From IMG/VR virus record IMGVR_UViG_3300021365_000014, positions 1-64,000 of that record: a stretch of 64,000 nt of DNA. The stretch is one strand, 5' to 3'. Shown here one piece after another: positions 8,689 to 17,733 of this stretch (position 1 is its first letter; the number at the start of each line of letters is the position of its first letter). The stretch is from a virus. The notes below the pieces were generated by a model. The model saw nothing but the letters and a program-made list of their open reading frames with translations. It did not search any database and was not told the origin of the DNA. Position numbers and translations under genes: made by a program.

Positions 8689-9257
8689 TTAATGCTCCAG
8701 GTGGTGTTCCGCCATTTTTCTGTGACCTTGCCTTTTAATTTCTCCCATTCGCTCAACTCTATGTCATACTCGAAATTCTGTGTGGTCAGGTTCACTTGTA
8801 CTTCCTTGGCTCCGTTCTTTAGGTGGAACTTCCTGGCCATGTCCGTTAACGGACTCAGTGTAACCAGTCTACTAAGGTGATTAGACTCTTTGATCATCTT
8901 GTACACTTCGTTGACCATGTGCTTGCCGCCACCTTTCTTCTTGGCCCACACTGTGTAGGCTATCGCTATGGTGCCCTGTACACCTGCCCGGTGTATGGCC
9001 TGCATGGCGGCATCCCGACTCATTGCATCCATTTCCTCCACGCTCTTTGGGATATCATGTGTGAAAGCAAAACACATCACAGCGGCTATGTCACCTTCCT
9101 CGTCCCTTATGCCGTAGATCTTCCTGCCATGCGATTGTCTGAATTCGAGACTCAACTCCGGCCTAACTGGATCTTCCGTGACATCTATGAACGGCAGTTC
9201 TATCAATTCGAACTTGGGCGACTTTTCCAGGGCCTTATAAATTTTTTTAAGCACCAT
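8685..9257 (-). CDS. GNAT-family N-acetyltransferase
   Basis: 190 residues. The acetyl-CoA-binding motif A region is visible as a beta strand (IAIAYTVWAK) followed by KKGGGK at the start of a helix. A motif-B-like segment (ARKFHLKNGAKEV) follows near residues 140-155. Phage relatives are annotated only as hypothetical or acetyltransferase. It sits between the 34-residue gene and the zinc-ribbon gene, with an ATGA overlap to the latter. It may acylate an aminosugar made by the same operon. Confidence 0.65.
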   Translation of the reverse strand: MVLKKIYKALEKSPKFELIELPFIDVTEDPVRPELSLEFRQSHGRKIYGIRDEEGDIAAVMCFAFTHDIPKSVEEMDAMSRDAAMQAIHRAGVQGTIAIAYTVWAKKKGGGKHMVNEVYKMIKESNHLSRLVTLSPLTDMARKFHLKNGAKEVQVNLTTQNFEYDIELSEWEKLKGKVTEKWRNTTWSIK

Positions 9258-9258
9258 T

Positions 9259-9363
9259 TTATTTGTATATGAACGGGTCTTTCTTCTTCAGCTCTTTGAG
9301 CCTCTTCCTATATTTGATCTCTTGTCGAATCTTGTTCCATATGTTCTTAATCCAAGTAAACAT
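9259..9363 (-). CDS. 34-residue basic conserved phage peptide
   Basis: ATG at 9363 overlaps the stop of the SGNH gene (TAATG) and the gene ends just before the GNAT start. The peptide is strongly basic and helical, ending KKKDPFIYK. Very similar short Lys-rich peptides ending in DPFIYK are, from memory, found in T4-like marine phages. That, with the exact coupling, makes a real gene likely. The function is unknown. Confidence 0.6.
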   Translation of the reverse strand: MFTWIKNIWNKIRQEIKYRKRLKELKKKDPFIYK

Positions 9364-10157
9364 TATCTGTCTCCTATTAGTTTATTAAAAGTTGGTAACA
9401 TTAATTGTACAGCATCTCGGTGTGCCTCGTCAAGTGGATGTGTTGTGCCACGTGGGTAGTCATTTAGCAGTGCCCATTGATTGAAACCCATCATCCTCTC
9501 TCCAAACGAGAACCATTTGGTAAAGTCTATCTCGCTATGCAATGCCGTTATGAAGGTGTCCTGGTCCTTGTGCTGTTCGAACTCATTGTAAAAAAGACTG
9601 TTGTCAGCCAGTGTGAACATGAATGGTATTTTCTTCTTCTCCAGGATGTTCTGTAACCAAATTATGCTCTTCCAACTGAGATAAGTCTCATGGTATTGGT
9701 TGGCCGCATACTTGTATATGGCTTCCGCGAAAGGCTTTACTCCGGTATCTATCATGGATTGTTGGTGTTTCTTCCAGTGTTCCTGCTGTGCCTCTGATCC
9801 CGACAGGGCCTGATGTCTCTCCGAGTCTGCCATGCTGGTGTCCCAAGGTGATATCGAGGTCCAACGTGTGTCCTCTAATTGTTTGTGTCTGGGCATGGCC
9901 CAATCATACCTTGAAAGGAAACTCCACATCACGACCACACACCCTATATCATTATTGTTGGCTACTGTATTGAACACTCGTCTCGCTATGGCTTGGTTCC
10001 CTAGACCTCCAAATGCTGTACATAGGTATTCGTGTCCTGATTCTATAGACAATCCATGGGCCCAAGTCTTTTTTGATGGTGTTTTTCCGTCCACGTCGTC
10101 ACTCAGCTCATTGCCCAGTGTGAAACTGCATCCGCCTGCTATTAATTTCTTAGTCAT
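9363..10157 (-). CDS. SGNH/GDSL-hydrolase-like protein
   Basis: 264 residues. The order of conserved blocks fits the SGNH fold: GGCSFTLGNEL with a nucleophile-like Ser (S11), GGLGNQAIAR with Gly and Asn, and a C-terminal HPLDEAH segment like the catalytic Asp/His block. SGNH enzymes are esterases or sugar O-acetyl transferases/esterases. Marine phages carry many such proteins of unknown substrate. It directly follows the five radical SAM genes (8-base overlap), so it likely acts in the same pathway. Confidence 0.7.
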   Translation of the reverse strand: MTKKLIAGGCSFTLGNELSDDVDGKTPSKKTWAHGLSIESGHEYLCTAFGGLGNQAIARRVFNTVANNNDIGCVVVMWSFLSRYDWAMPRHKQLEDTRWTSISPWDTSMADSERHQALSGSEAQQEHWKKHQQSMIDTGVKPFAEAIYKYAANQYHETYLSWKSIIWLQNILEKKKIPFMFTLADNSLFYNEFEQHKDQDTFITALHSEIDFTKWFSFGERMMGFNQWALLNDYPRGTTHPLDEAHRDAVQLMLPTFNKLIGDR

Positions 10158-11328
10158 AAATTTTTAAAATGTTATTTAAAAGTGGAAACATGTCTCCAAA
10201 ATTTTCTTTCCTGTACTGATCGGTTTGTAGTATTCTTCTTTTTCTTTCTGCCCGTATCTCAGGTGTATCTCTGTCAACGGCATTCATAAATCTTATGCTG
10301 GGTTGGTAGTCTGTGAGCATGTGATACCTATCAACCACAATATCCTTTACCTGTCTTGGCAGTGTCTGTATGTTGAACACATCTGGATCAAAGCAAGTGT
10401 TTACATAAAAAAACTTAGGTTGAAACTGTGCCACCCATAGTGCCATCTTGGCCCAATTGAACACATTGAATATATTCACTGTCGAACATATTTGAAAATC
10501 CATATTATGAGTTTTCATTTCTTTAAACTTAACAAGGTTTTGATTTACTTCTCGCCATTTGGCAGGATGTCTCTGGTACTCAAAAGGTTCTCCCACATCA
10601 TCAATGCTGAACGCCACTTCCACATGTTTGAAATAACTCCATAGGTCAAATATTTCCTGTGGTGGCAACTGTGTGCCGTTGGTGTTGTAATGTATGTCTA
10701 TGTTCTTGGCATATCCTTTCTCAACACAGTGAATCAATATCTTGAAGTGATCCTTAATCATGAACGGTTCGCCGCCTGTGAATTCAAAGTACTCCACGTG
10801 TTTGAGGTCCTCCTGCAACTCCTCGAAGAACTGTGGGTTTCGTTTTGGCCAGCCTCCCTCTTTCAGTTGCTTTCTTGCCACGGGATTATCTCCACCCTTG
10901 GCTGTCTCATAATCTATTTCTTCCTGTGCCCACTTTGAAGAACTCCACGATCCGCAAATCCTACATTTTAAATTACATACGTTGCCCAACTTAAAGTCGA
11001 TGAATTTCAACGTTGGCTCGCTATTAGGTGTCCAGTTTTCTAAACTGCTACGCATTTTGTAAATTGAGTTTTGCCTTTTGGATGTTTTTCCGGCATCTTC
11101 TTCTTGCCAACAACTCTGGCAACCTTTAGGACGCTCGCCATCTCTGAACTTCTTTCTTAAAAGTTCCATGTATTCTGTTTGCTGTATTGATTTAAGGCTT
11201 TGTTCGTACACCTTTACACCAGGAATACTGCCCTTGTACAAACAACAAGGAGATGCACCGCCATTTACATCAACTTCCAGATGAGTCCACGGCAATGGGC
11301 ACATGTTTGAATCTATATACTTGTCCAC
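10150..11328 (-). CDS. Radical SAM protein with N-terminal auxiliary-cluster domain (copy A)
   Basis: 392 residues, GTG start at 11328, overlapping copy B by 16 bases. The radical SAM motif CNLKCRIC gives C118, C122 and C125, and GGEP is at 185-188. Upstream is a SPASM/twitch-like Cys set placed N-terminally: C10 (CPLPWTH), C28-C29 (PCC), C70 and C73 (GCQSC). A motif shared by all five copies (SIDDVGEPFEYQR here) follows. It should bind one catalytic and one auxiliary 4Fe-4S cluster. The substrate is unknown. Confidence 0.88.
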   Translation of the reverse strand: MDKYIDSNMCPLPWTHLEVDVNGGASPCCLYKGSIPGVKVYEQSLKSIQQTEYMELLRKKFRDGERPKGCQSCWQEEDAGKTSKRQNSIYKMRSSLENWTPNSEPTLKFIDFKLGNVCNLKCRICGSWSSSKWAQEEIDYETAKGGDNPVARKQLKEGGWPKRNPQFFEELQEDLKHVEYFEFTGGEPFMIKDHFKILIHCVEKGYAKNIDIHYNTNGTQLPPQEIFDLWSYFKHVEVAFSIDDVGEPFEYQRHPAKWREVNQNLVKFKEMKTHNMDFQICSTVNIFNVFNWAKMALWVAQFQPKFFYVNTCFDPDVFNIQTLPRQVKDIVVDRYHMLTDYQPSIRFMNAVDRDTPEIRAERKRRILQTDQYRKENFGDMFPLLNNILKIYD

Positions 11329-12596
11329 CAGTCTAAAACCCTTTCATCTCTGCTTAATATTTTTTTTATATCCTGTTTTCGTATCTTATCAATGTTTTCT
11401 TGTCTCTGTTTTCCTTTTTTAGTTGGTGTGAAGGTTTCTCTGTTTTTTAAATTCTTTATGACCTCTATCAGTGATCGTTGTTTTCTTGTGGCCAGAGGTT
11501 CGATGTATGCAAGTGCTTCGTCAATTATGGTGTGTAGCAGTTTTTTGGGCAGTGCTAATGGACTTAAAATTTCATCATTGCTAAAGGTAAACATGACTTT
11601 TGTTAATATCTCTGTGTCCAACTCCCTGCTCAAATCAAACATGTTTTTTAGTTCTAGTAACCCAGGCATTGTGATCGTATAATCTAATCTCATCTCTCTG
11701 GCTGTTTTTGCCACTGCCATTCCTTCTTTGAAATTGCGTAACCACTGTTCATAGTTTAATCCGTCTCTGATATACTCTCCAACTTCTCCTGTACCATCTA
11801 ATGATGAACATATTTGCCAATCCTGGAACTGTGGCAGTAAGTCAAACAGTTTGATTCCCTTGAATGATGTCCTACTTAGATTCGTGTTGTATCTCACATA
11901 CACTTCTTTTGCGAATCCTAGTTCTATTATCCTCTGCATGGCCTTCCAATGCATGTCCCACATCAACGGTTCTCCGCCGCACCAGTATATTTCTTTTATC
12001 CTTTTTGTTTCTACTGCTTCAACGAACTCCTGTACAACCTGTGTGTCTTGGAACTTTATGATCTGTTCTCTCAAAGGTGACGCCATCCATGGTTGTGATT
12101 CTTTGCTCCATGTTTTGTTCTTTCTAGATTCTGCTTCCCAACTACTGCTTAACATGTCTCCACACATCCTACATTTGAAATTGCATAGGTTGTTGAACCT
12201 GTAATCAAAACTGATGGTTTGCATTGTGGTGGCGCCTGTTTCGTCCGTGCTGTCGTATGCTTCGTCCACCCTGTCCTTGAACAATTGATTCCAATATGAT
12301 CTGTATACATCTGTGTTCAATAACTTGTGATCACACACTTGGCATTCCGGTAATTCTTCACCTGCCATCATACGCAGTCTAACAGATTTCATGTGATCTG
12401 AATTCCAGTGTTCTTTTAGTGTAAGAGGTTTGTATTCCTTAGCATCGTTGCCTGTGTCTATGTACTGCTTGAAACTCTGTGCAGGCTCTCTGGATGCACA
12501 ACACAAGCGTCTCTCTGTCTGTGGTGACAGGTACGTGTGCGTCCACGGTGCCATGCAGAATGTTTTGTTGCCTTCGCTGGGTTTAATTCGCTTCAT
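11313..12596 (-). CDS. Radical SAM protein with N-terminal auxiliary-cluster domain (copy B)
   Basis: 427 residues, ATG start. The radical SAM cluster is CNFKCRMC (C138, C142, C145) and the next block is GGEP (WCGGEPLM). The auxiliary Cys set is C14 (CMAPWTH), C32-C33 (LCC), C85 and C88 (ECQVC). The family motif SLDGTGEVGEYIRDG is present. It is a paralogue of copies A and C, sharing the CC type auxiliary module. Genes overlap by 14-16 bases on both sides, implying one transcript and coupled translation. Confidence 0.88.
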   Translation of the reverse strand: MKRIKPSEGNKTFCMAPWTHTYLSPQTERRLCCASREPAQSFKQYIDTGNDAKEYKPLTLKEHWNSDHMKSVRLRMMAGEELPECQVCDHKLLNTDVYRSYWNQLFKDRVDEAYDSTDETGATTMQTISFDYRFNNLCNFKCRMCGDMLSSSWEAESRKNKTWSKESQPWMASPLREQIIKFQDTQVVQEFVEAVETKRIKEIYWCGGEPLMWDMHWKAMQRIIELGFAKEVYVRYNTNLSRTSFKGIKLFDLLPQFQDWQICSSLDGTGEVGEYIRDGLNYEQWLRNFKEGMAVAKTAREMRLDYTITMPGLLELKNMFDLSRELDTEILTKVMFTFSNDEILSPLALPKKLLHTIIDEALAYIEPLATRKQRSLIEVIKNLKNRETFTPTKKGKQRQENIDKIRKQDIKKILSRDERVLDWWTSI

Positions 12597-13866
12597 ACAA
12601 TTCCTTCAATTCAGGAAATGTCTCGAGGATATTTTCGTCTCTGATCACGTCCATCTTTTTCATTGTGTCTTTGAACTGTTGTATGTCTTTGTTGTTGTCT
12701 CTCCTCATCATGTAATTAAGTCCAGATTCGAATCCTTTAGTTGCCCTGGTGAGATTGTCTAAAGGACGCAACCATTCGAGATGTTTCTCTATTTTTTCTT
12801 TGACTTTTTGTTTGTAAGACTCTGGTAAGAGATCTATTCTCTGTGCATACGGATATTGAAGTAGGTTAAAATTAAAGTCTTGTGGTTTGAGTAGGCCTTG
12901 TTCAACCCAATTTCTATGGAAGTCTGATATGTGCAGTGCATTAATAAGTCCAACCGTGCTTGATATGTAGAAATCCACTTTGGGGCAAACTTCTAACATT
13001 CGTTTTCTGTTTGCAACAACATCTTCCCATACAGTGCCTTTACGCATGTACTCTCCCCTGGCTCCCTCTGCGTCTAAACTTGCACCTATCGATACGGAAT
13101 CAAACTTGTTCCATAACTCTAAGACATCAATGTCTTTATATTTTGTCCTCGTGAAGTTTGTGTTATAAATTAATCTCACGTGATACATTTTACGCCTATC
13201 TAGTTCTTTCAATATCCTATAGTGTTCTTCCATGATTATCGGTTCGCCACCTGCGAAGTAGAACTGTTCAACGTGTTCGAACTGTTCCAACATTTGATCC
13301 CATATGTCATCACTGCTTCTACCCACCTTCATGATCTTTGCATGACTCGGCGGAGCACCTGTAAGTTTTTTATGATCCTCGTACCAGTTTGAACTGAACC
13401 ATGTGCCACAACTCCTGCAGGCCAGGTTACACAGGTTACTGAATCTAATATCCCAATACTTTATAACGAAGTCTGCTGTGCCGTCAGGCTGTGTGTTTTC
13501 TATCATGCTTATGTTGTGTCCAAAGTGTTTGTTCGAACTAAGACGCAGACTGAAGAATCCTGATTGCTCTTGATCATAACATTTTGTACAGTGTTTGCTT
13601 TTTTTATTAGACAACATGTTTTGTCTTATCTGTCGCATATCTTTGCCATTGAAAACCATCTCCATCGAATCCTTGTTCAGATCGCCTACAGGATATTTGT
13701 CTAATGCGAAACAGCAAGGATATGCCCTGCCATCTGGAAATGCATGTATGTGCAACCAAGGCATCATGCAGAATGATTCACTGTCTAGCAACAACTCCTT
13801 CTCTTTAGGCGTCATGTCTTTGATCTTTAATTTCTCAGGCTCTTTCGCCCCGTACTCATATGCCAC
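12583..13866 (-). CDS. Radical SAM protein with N-terminal auxiliary-cluster domain (copy C)
   Basis: 427 residues. The start is a GTG at 13866, with an AGGAG ribosome site 9 bases upstream. The radical SAM motif is CNLACRSC (C146, C150, C153), then GGEP (FAGGEPII). The auxiliary set is C33 (CMMPWLH), C51-C52 (YPCC), C93 and C96 (HCTKC). The family motif SLDAEGARGEYMRKG is present. It is closest in layout to copies A and B, with an N-terminal extension of about 20-25 residues. Confidence 0.88.
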   Translation of the reverse strand: MAYEYGAKEPEKLKIKDMTPKEKELLLDSESFCMMPWLHIHAFPDGRAYPCCFALDKYPVGDLNKDSMEMVFNGKDMRQIRQNMLSNKKSKHCTKCYDQEQSGFFSLRLSSNKHFGHNISMIENTQPDGTADFVIKYWDIRFSNLCNLACRSCGTWFSSNWYEDHKKLTGAPPSHAKIMKVGRSSDDIWDQMLEQFEHVEQFYFAGGEPIIMEEHYRILKELDRRKMYHVRLIYNTNFTRTKYKDIDVLELWNKFDSVSIGASLDAEGARGEYMRKGTVWEDVVANRKRMLEVCPKVDFYISSTVGLINALHISDFHRNWVEQGLLKPQDFNFNLLQYPYAQRIDLLPESYKQKVKEKIEKHLEWLRPLDNLTRATKGFESGLNYMMRRDNNKDIQQFKDTMKKMDVIRDENILETFPELKELYEAN

Positions 13867-15199
13867 GGTACCATTCTCCTATAATTGGGAAAGTCTTCTC
13901 GAAGTTCTTTCCTGATCGTTTGTCGTATTGACTGTAAAATGCTTTGAAGTCTTGCTGTAGTTTACTCTGCTCGGCCGCACCCGAATGTGGTGTTTTGACA
14001 ACATCCAAGTAATCTATAAGTCTCTGTGTTTGATTGATTTCCATGCCCTCTAACCATTTACTATTACTAGTTAAGAACTTTACCAAGTCTCCTTTAAATT
14101 TATTTCTTAGGTCGTCTGGTAGTACAAGTGGTGATTGGAAACTTGGAAACCTCAATATGTTAAGCGTGAAGTTGACCTCCGGTCCGTACACTTTACTTGC
14201 ACTCTTGAACCATACCATTTTCTCCAACAGTTGAGGCAATGACTCCAAACACAGTGCATTTATGGTACACATGTTATGGATCGCACGTGGAACTTTGTCC
14301 ACCATCATGTGCAAGAAATTACTATGCCAATCTCCGTACACCAATCCGTCTCTGATGTATTCGGCTTGTCCAAACGTTGCTTCACAACTTGTGTACAGTT
14401 CAAATTTGTCAAACTTCTTTAGTTTTGTTTTGAGTCTGTCAATAATGCTCTGCTTTGCACCCAGGTTACTGTTGATTGCAAGTGTCATGTCAGGATTCAT
14501 TTTGTCGCCCTGTGTCTCTATCCAGTCCAACAGTCTCCATAGGTTGGGGGACATCATTGGCTCTCCGCCTGTTATCCTCAGTTCATCAAGGCTCTTGTGT
14601 AGGTCTGTCTCCCACCATTTGTAGAATGCTTCAACGTAGGGATTGGTTTCGTCTTTTTTGTATGGCTCTGCACTTTCATGACTGTGAGTGAAGTGATTAC
14701 GTCCATCGGTTTTCATATCTGTGTATGGTCCTTGCCTCTTTATGTTGTTTGCCCACGTGGAACTGAATGCAGGATTACAATATGTACAAGCAAAGTTACA
14801 GGTCCTGTCAAATGCTATTTCTAAAGTTTTTAAATTTACATCGGTGTTTGGGTCTGCCTTGTGTGCTTCATCTAATGATTCATTTGAGAATATCTTGGAT
14901 TTGTACACCCTGTCACTGATATTATCTCTGTTGATATCCTCTATCTTCCAGCAGTATTCACACCCTTTTGGTCTGTCGCCACACTGCATTTGTTTACGTT
15001 CCTGTTTCTTTTGTACTGTGTTGTGTATCGCACTTGGGTTTGTTTTGATTGCCTCTAGATCAATCTTGTGTGGAAGTGGATGGTGACAACTTGTGGTCAT
15101 ACCACTGCCCAACCATATAGTAGCATTGTACCACTTGGCTCCACAGAAACTTGCACTCTTTGGATCCAGTATTTGTTTTTTATATTCTAAATCATTCAT
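13856..15199 (-). CDS. Radical SAM protein, SCxHP-type auxiliary domain (copy D)
   Basis: 447 residues from the ATG at 15199, which overlaps the previous stop (ATGA) and has an AAGGAG site upstream; an in-frame TTG further out is less likely. The radical SAM motif is CNFACTYC (C134, C138, C141), then TGGEPMM. The auxiliary module differs from A-C: C19 (CGAKW), then SCHHP (C38 with H39/H40) instead of CC, then C80 and C83 (GCEYCWK). The motif SCEATFGQAEYIRDG is kept. With copy E it forms a second subfamily. Confidence 0.88.
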   Translation of the reverse strand: MNDLEYKKQILDPKSASFCGAKWYNATIWLGSGMTTSCHHPLPHKIDLEAIKTNPSAIHNTVQKKQERKQMQCGDRPKGCEYCWKIEDINRDNISDRVYKSKIFSNESLDEAHKADPNTDVNLKTLEIAFDRTCNFACTYCNPAFSSTWANNIKRQGPYTDMKTDGRNHFTHSHESAEPYKKDETNPYVEAFYKWWETDLHKSLDELRITGGEPMMSPNLWRLLDWIETQGDKMNPDMTLAINSNLGAKQSIIDRLKTKLKKFDKFELYTSCEATFGQAEYIRDGLVYGDWHSNFLHMMVDKVPRAIHNMCTINALCLESLPQLLEKMVWFKSASKVYGPEVNFTLNILRFPSFQSPLVLPDDLRNKFKGDLVKFLTSNSKWLEGMEINQTQRLIDYLDVVKTPHSGAAEQSKLQQDFKAFYSQYDKRSGKNFEKTFPIIGEWYRGI

Positions 15200-16566
15200 G
15201 CGTTCATACACTCCTTCCAAAATTCTTCCATCTCAGGGAAGGTGTTAAGAAACCTTGTGAGACGTCTGCGATCGTGTTCGTTAAAAAAGGCGTAAAAGTT
15301 TTTTTTGTTTTGCGTACTTGCGTCCGCGTTTTCGCGCCAGTATGCGAGATTCCTCTGCATCTTCTGGATCTCGAAGTCCTTGAATATGTGTAGCCCGTTC
15401 GACTCTCCGGAGTTGGCCTGCATGTACTTGATGTTGTCCTCGTGTATTGATTGGTACGACTCGGGCAACATCGTTATCTGTTGCCATGCGGGTTGTCTCA
15501 GCAGTGGCACGTCAAACCACACACGCTGGTAGGTTTTCGAATACTTGGTTCTCAGTTCCAAGATCTTCTCTAACAGTTTGTCCATGCTTGTAATACTCAA
15601 ATTGTTGTACGTGCATATGAAAGTGATTGAATTACGACCAGGTATCCTGTCCAAGAACTCCTCCACGTTGTCCATCATGTAGGTGAAGTCCAGGCCGTCA
15701 CGTATGTACTCAGCACGTTTGCCGAATGCGTCCACGCTCACAAACTGCATCATGTGTTCGACCTTCTCCTGCATACATATCTCCTGTGCCATGTTGAAAT
15801 ATTTCTCCTTCAGTTTCTTGTCCGGAGGACACATGTTGCTGGTCACGTTGAGGTGCAGGTCATCCTTGGGATTGTCTATTATGTACTGAAACACCTTGTA
15901 GGTATTCACGTCCATCATGGGTTCACCACCGGTCATACGGAAGTGTTTGAGATTCTTGTACAGCGTTGGCCACCATTTCCAGAACGCGGTCACGTAAGGG
16001 TTCTCCTCCCTGTTGGGTATGGGCCTCCTTCGACCTTGGAAGTGTTCTGGTGCGTTGTGGGGAGGGGTGGTAGGATATTCGCCGTATCTGTCCACCTCCT
16101 TGGCCCACGTGGTCGAGAACTGAGGTGAACAATAACTGCACTTGAAGTTACAAGCGTTGTTGAAGTTCACCTCAACATATCTCGGCGTCCAACTTGTGCT
16201 CATTGGATTCTTCCTGATCTGCTCGAAGTCCTGCATGGCCCATGGTTCACCTGAACGATAATGCCTGTCTGACATTTCGCCCGTGTCCTCCAGTTTCCAG
16301 CAGTAAGAACATCCTCCTGGACGTTCACCTTTAAGCATTTTGGATCTTTGATCTAGTTTCTCTGCGGTGTTGTGCAGTGCCGCGGGATTGGATTTGACTT
16401 GGTCAGCGTCTATCTCATGCAGTGGCGGATGGTAGCAACTGTTGGTCAATCCAGTTGGCAGGTGCAGTGAAGTCTGGTTCCACTTGGCCAGGCACATTGT
16501 TGGCGAAACTTCCTGTAGTTTATCCTTGGCCTTCAGTGCGTCTGACTTGTAATCACTTGTACTCAC
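15196..16566 (-). CDS. Radical SAM protein, SCxHP-type auxiliary domain (copy E)
   Basis: 456 residues if it starts at the GTG at 16566, which has AGGAG 9 bases upstream and overlaps the upstream gene by 14 bases. An in-frame start 26 codons further out has no such support. The radical SAM motif is CNFKCSYC (C139, C143, C146), then TGGEPMM. The auxiliary set is C25 (CLAKW), SCYHP (C44 with H46), C86 and C89 (GCSYCWK). The family motif SVDAFGKRAEYIRDG is present. It is most similar to copy D. Confidence 0.88.
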   Translation of the reverse strand: MSTSDYKSDALKAKDKLQEVSPTMCLAKWNQTSLHLPTGLTNSCYHPPLHEIDADQVKSNPAALHNTAEKLDQRSKMLKGERPGGCSYCWKLEDTGEMSDRHYRSGEPWAMQDFEQIRKNPMSTSWTPRYVEVNFNNACNFKCSYCSPQFSTTWAKEVDRYGEYPTTPPHNAPEHFQGRRRPIPNREENPYVTAFWKWWPTLYKNLKHFRMTGGEPMMDVNTYKVFQYIIDNPKDDLHLNVTSNMCPPDKKLKEKYFNMAQEICMQEKVEHMMQFVSVDAFGKRAEYIRDGLDFTYMMDNVEEFLDRIPGRNSITFICTYNNLSITSMDKLLEKILELRTKYSKTYQRVWFDVPLLRQPAWQQITMLPESYQSIHEDNIKYMQANSGESNGLHIFKDFEIQKMQRNLAYWRENADASTQNKKNFYAFFNEHDRRRLTRFLNTFPEMEEFWKECMNA

Positions 16567-17452
16567 GATCTTGCACTCCTTTGTTCCTGTGTATTGGCAT
16601 GACAAACCTGTAGAACCTGCTGTCTTCTTCAGTGAACTCCGCAATAGGTATGTCCAATTGTTGTCTCAGACTGTTACCGTACATCACAAGTTCGTCATCA
16701 ATATCGCTTTGTGCTATCTGGTTGTAGTACACCTCCATGCTGTCCAAGTCTCGCACTTTGTAAAGTTCATTGTTTGGTTCAAGCACTGTGTAGAAGCAAC
16801 CCATCCTAGAGCCAAGCATGGCATATTTGCCATTCTCGATGTCTGCACCTATCGTACACCATGTGCTCAGAATGTTGAGGTTGTTCTTCCATATCTGTTT
16901 TGAATAATTCTTGGCTGTGATAGGCTTTCCTTTCTCGGTGCTCATCTTCACGCCTTCTCGGTAGCCTGCCACGAATGCCTGTTGTGGTGTTGCATTGATT
17001 ACAGTCGTTGAATAACAGTTATGGAGGTTCTCGTGCGGCACTCCCCAGCAGAAGTCTATTTGGTTCTCCTCTGTTTCAGCATTTTCGTGTGTCTTCATTG
17101 ACTTGCAGGTTTGCTTGTCCCATCCAACTATGCCACCGTTGCCGTAAACGAGTCCGTTTATGCTGTTCTTTGCCCTCCATCTATGTACGGCCTTCCTGTC
17201 AGTCTTGTCCCAGGCAAGTGTCTCCAAAAGGAATTTCTCATCTATAATGTTGTCTCCGTCGACACTGATGAAGAAATCCGTTTCTGCTATGTCGGCCGCG
17301 GCCTTGTGTGCGTTGTCAAAACCCACCACTCCGTCAACACGCTTGGCCCATGGCACCTTGTTCTTTAGATCGGCCCAGTTTTCTTCTTTGTTTGGCTCCT
17401 TAAATGAAATGTATACGAAGTCGAGATCGCTTATTCTTGTTCCATTAGCCAT
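16553..17452 (-). CDS. GT-A-like glycosyltransferase of marine-phage type
   Basis: 299 residues. The block AKRVDGVVGFDNAHKAAA followed by DFFISVDGDN (D65, D67) is typical of a large family of uncharacterised phage glycosyltransferase-like proteins. The DGD would bind the metal and nucleotide sugar. The N-terminal DFVYISFKEPNKEENW segment is also characteristic. It overlaps radical SAM copy E and the upstream 100-residue gene. It is likely a cytoplasmic transferase acting with the operon's sugar enzymes; donor and acceptor are unknown. Confidence 0.7.
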   Translation of the reverse strand: MANGTRISDLDFVYISFKEPNKEENWADLKNKVPWAKRVDGVVGFDNAHKAAADIAETDFFISVDGDNIIDEKFLLETLAWDKTDRKAVHRWRAKNSINGLVYGNGGIVGWDKQTCKSMKTHENAETEENQIDFCWGVPHENLHNCYSTTVINATPQQAFVAGYREGVKMSTEKGKPITAKNYSKQIWKNNLNILSTWCTIGADIENGKYAMLGSRMGCFYTVLEPNNELYKVRDLDSMEVYYNQIAQSDIDDELVMYGNSLRQQLDIPIAEFTEEDSRFYRFVMPIHRNKGVQDREYK

Positions 17453-17733
17453 GCTTTGCCTCCCTCCACTATACCTGTGGGCCAGTGTATGTCGTCGTCC
17501 TGGAATACGTATCCTTTTTGTGTTTCCTTCAAGATTCTGTACTGCGTATTTGCCTTTGGTTTTGGTTTTAAAACTATCTCACTATCCTTGATCATTAGAT
17601 TTTCTTCACCGTGCTGTTGTGCCCACTTTTTTTTCTCTAGGGTAACTTCGTGTTTTTCACCAGCAACAGTGATGTAGAATTTTTTTTCAGGTCTACGTGG
17701 TGTCTTTGCTAACGCTTCAAATAATCCTGGCAT
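17431..17733 (-). CDS. Hypothetical protein, 100 residues
   Basis: The start is chosen at the ATG at 17733 because AGGAG lies just upstream and the overlap with the previous gene is then 17 bases. The soluble, Lys-rich protein ends in an acidic/aromatic segment (GYVFQDDDIHWPTGIVEG). No catalytic motif is seen. Its position between glycosyltransferase genes, overlapping both neighbours, makes a partner role plausible. Confidence 0.55.
   Translation of the reverse strand: MPGLFEALAKTPRRPEKKFYITVAGEKHEVTLEKKKWAQQHGEENLMIKDSEIVLKPKPKANTQYRILKETQKGYVFQDDDIHWPTGIVEGGKAWLMEQE

Noticed and set aside
10150-16566. RiPP maturation gene cluster
   Set aside because: No short precursor with a conserved leader, no recognition-element domain and no peptidase or exporter were seen next to the radical SAM genes; the 34-residue basic peptide is conserved in phages independently.
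16567-16644. Earlier start for radical SAM copy E
   Set aside because: The 26 extra codons lie deep in the upstream gene and lack a ribosome site, while the GTG at 16566 has AGGAG at 9 bases.
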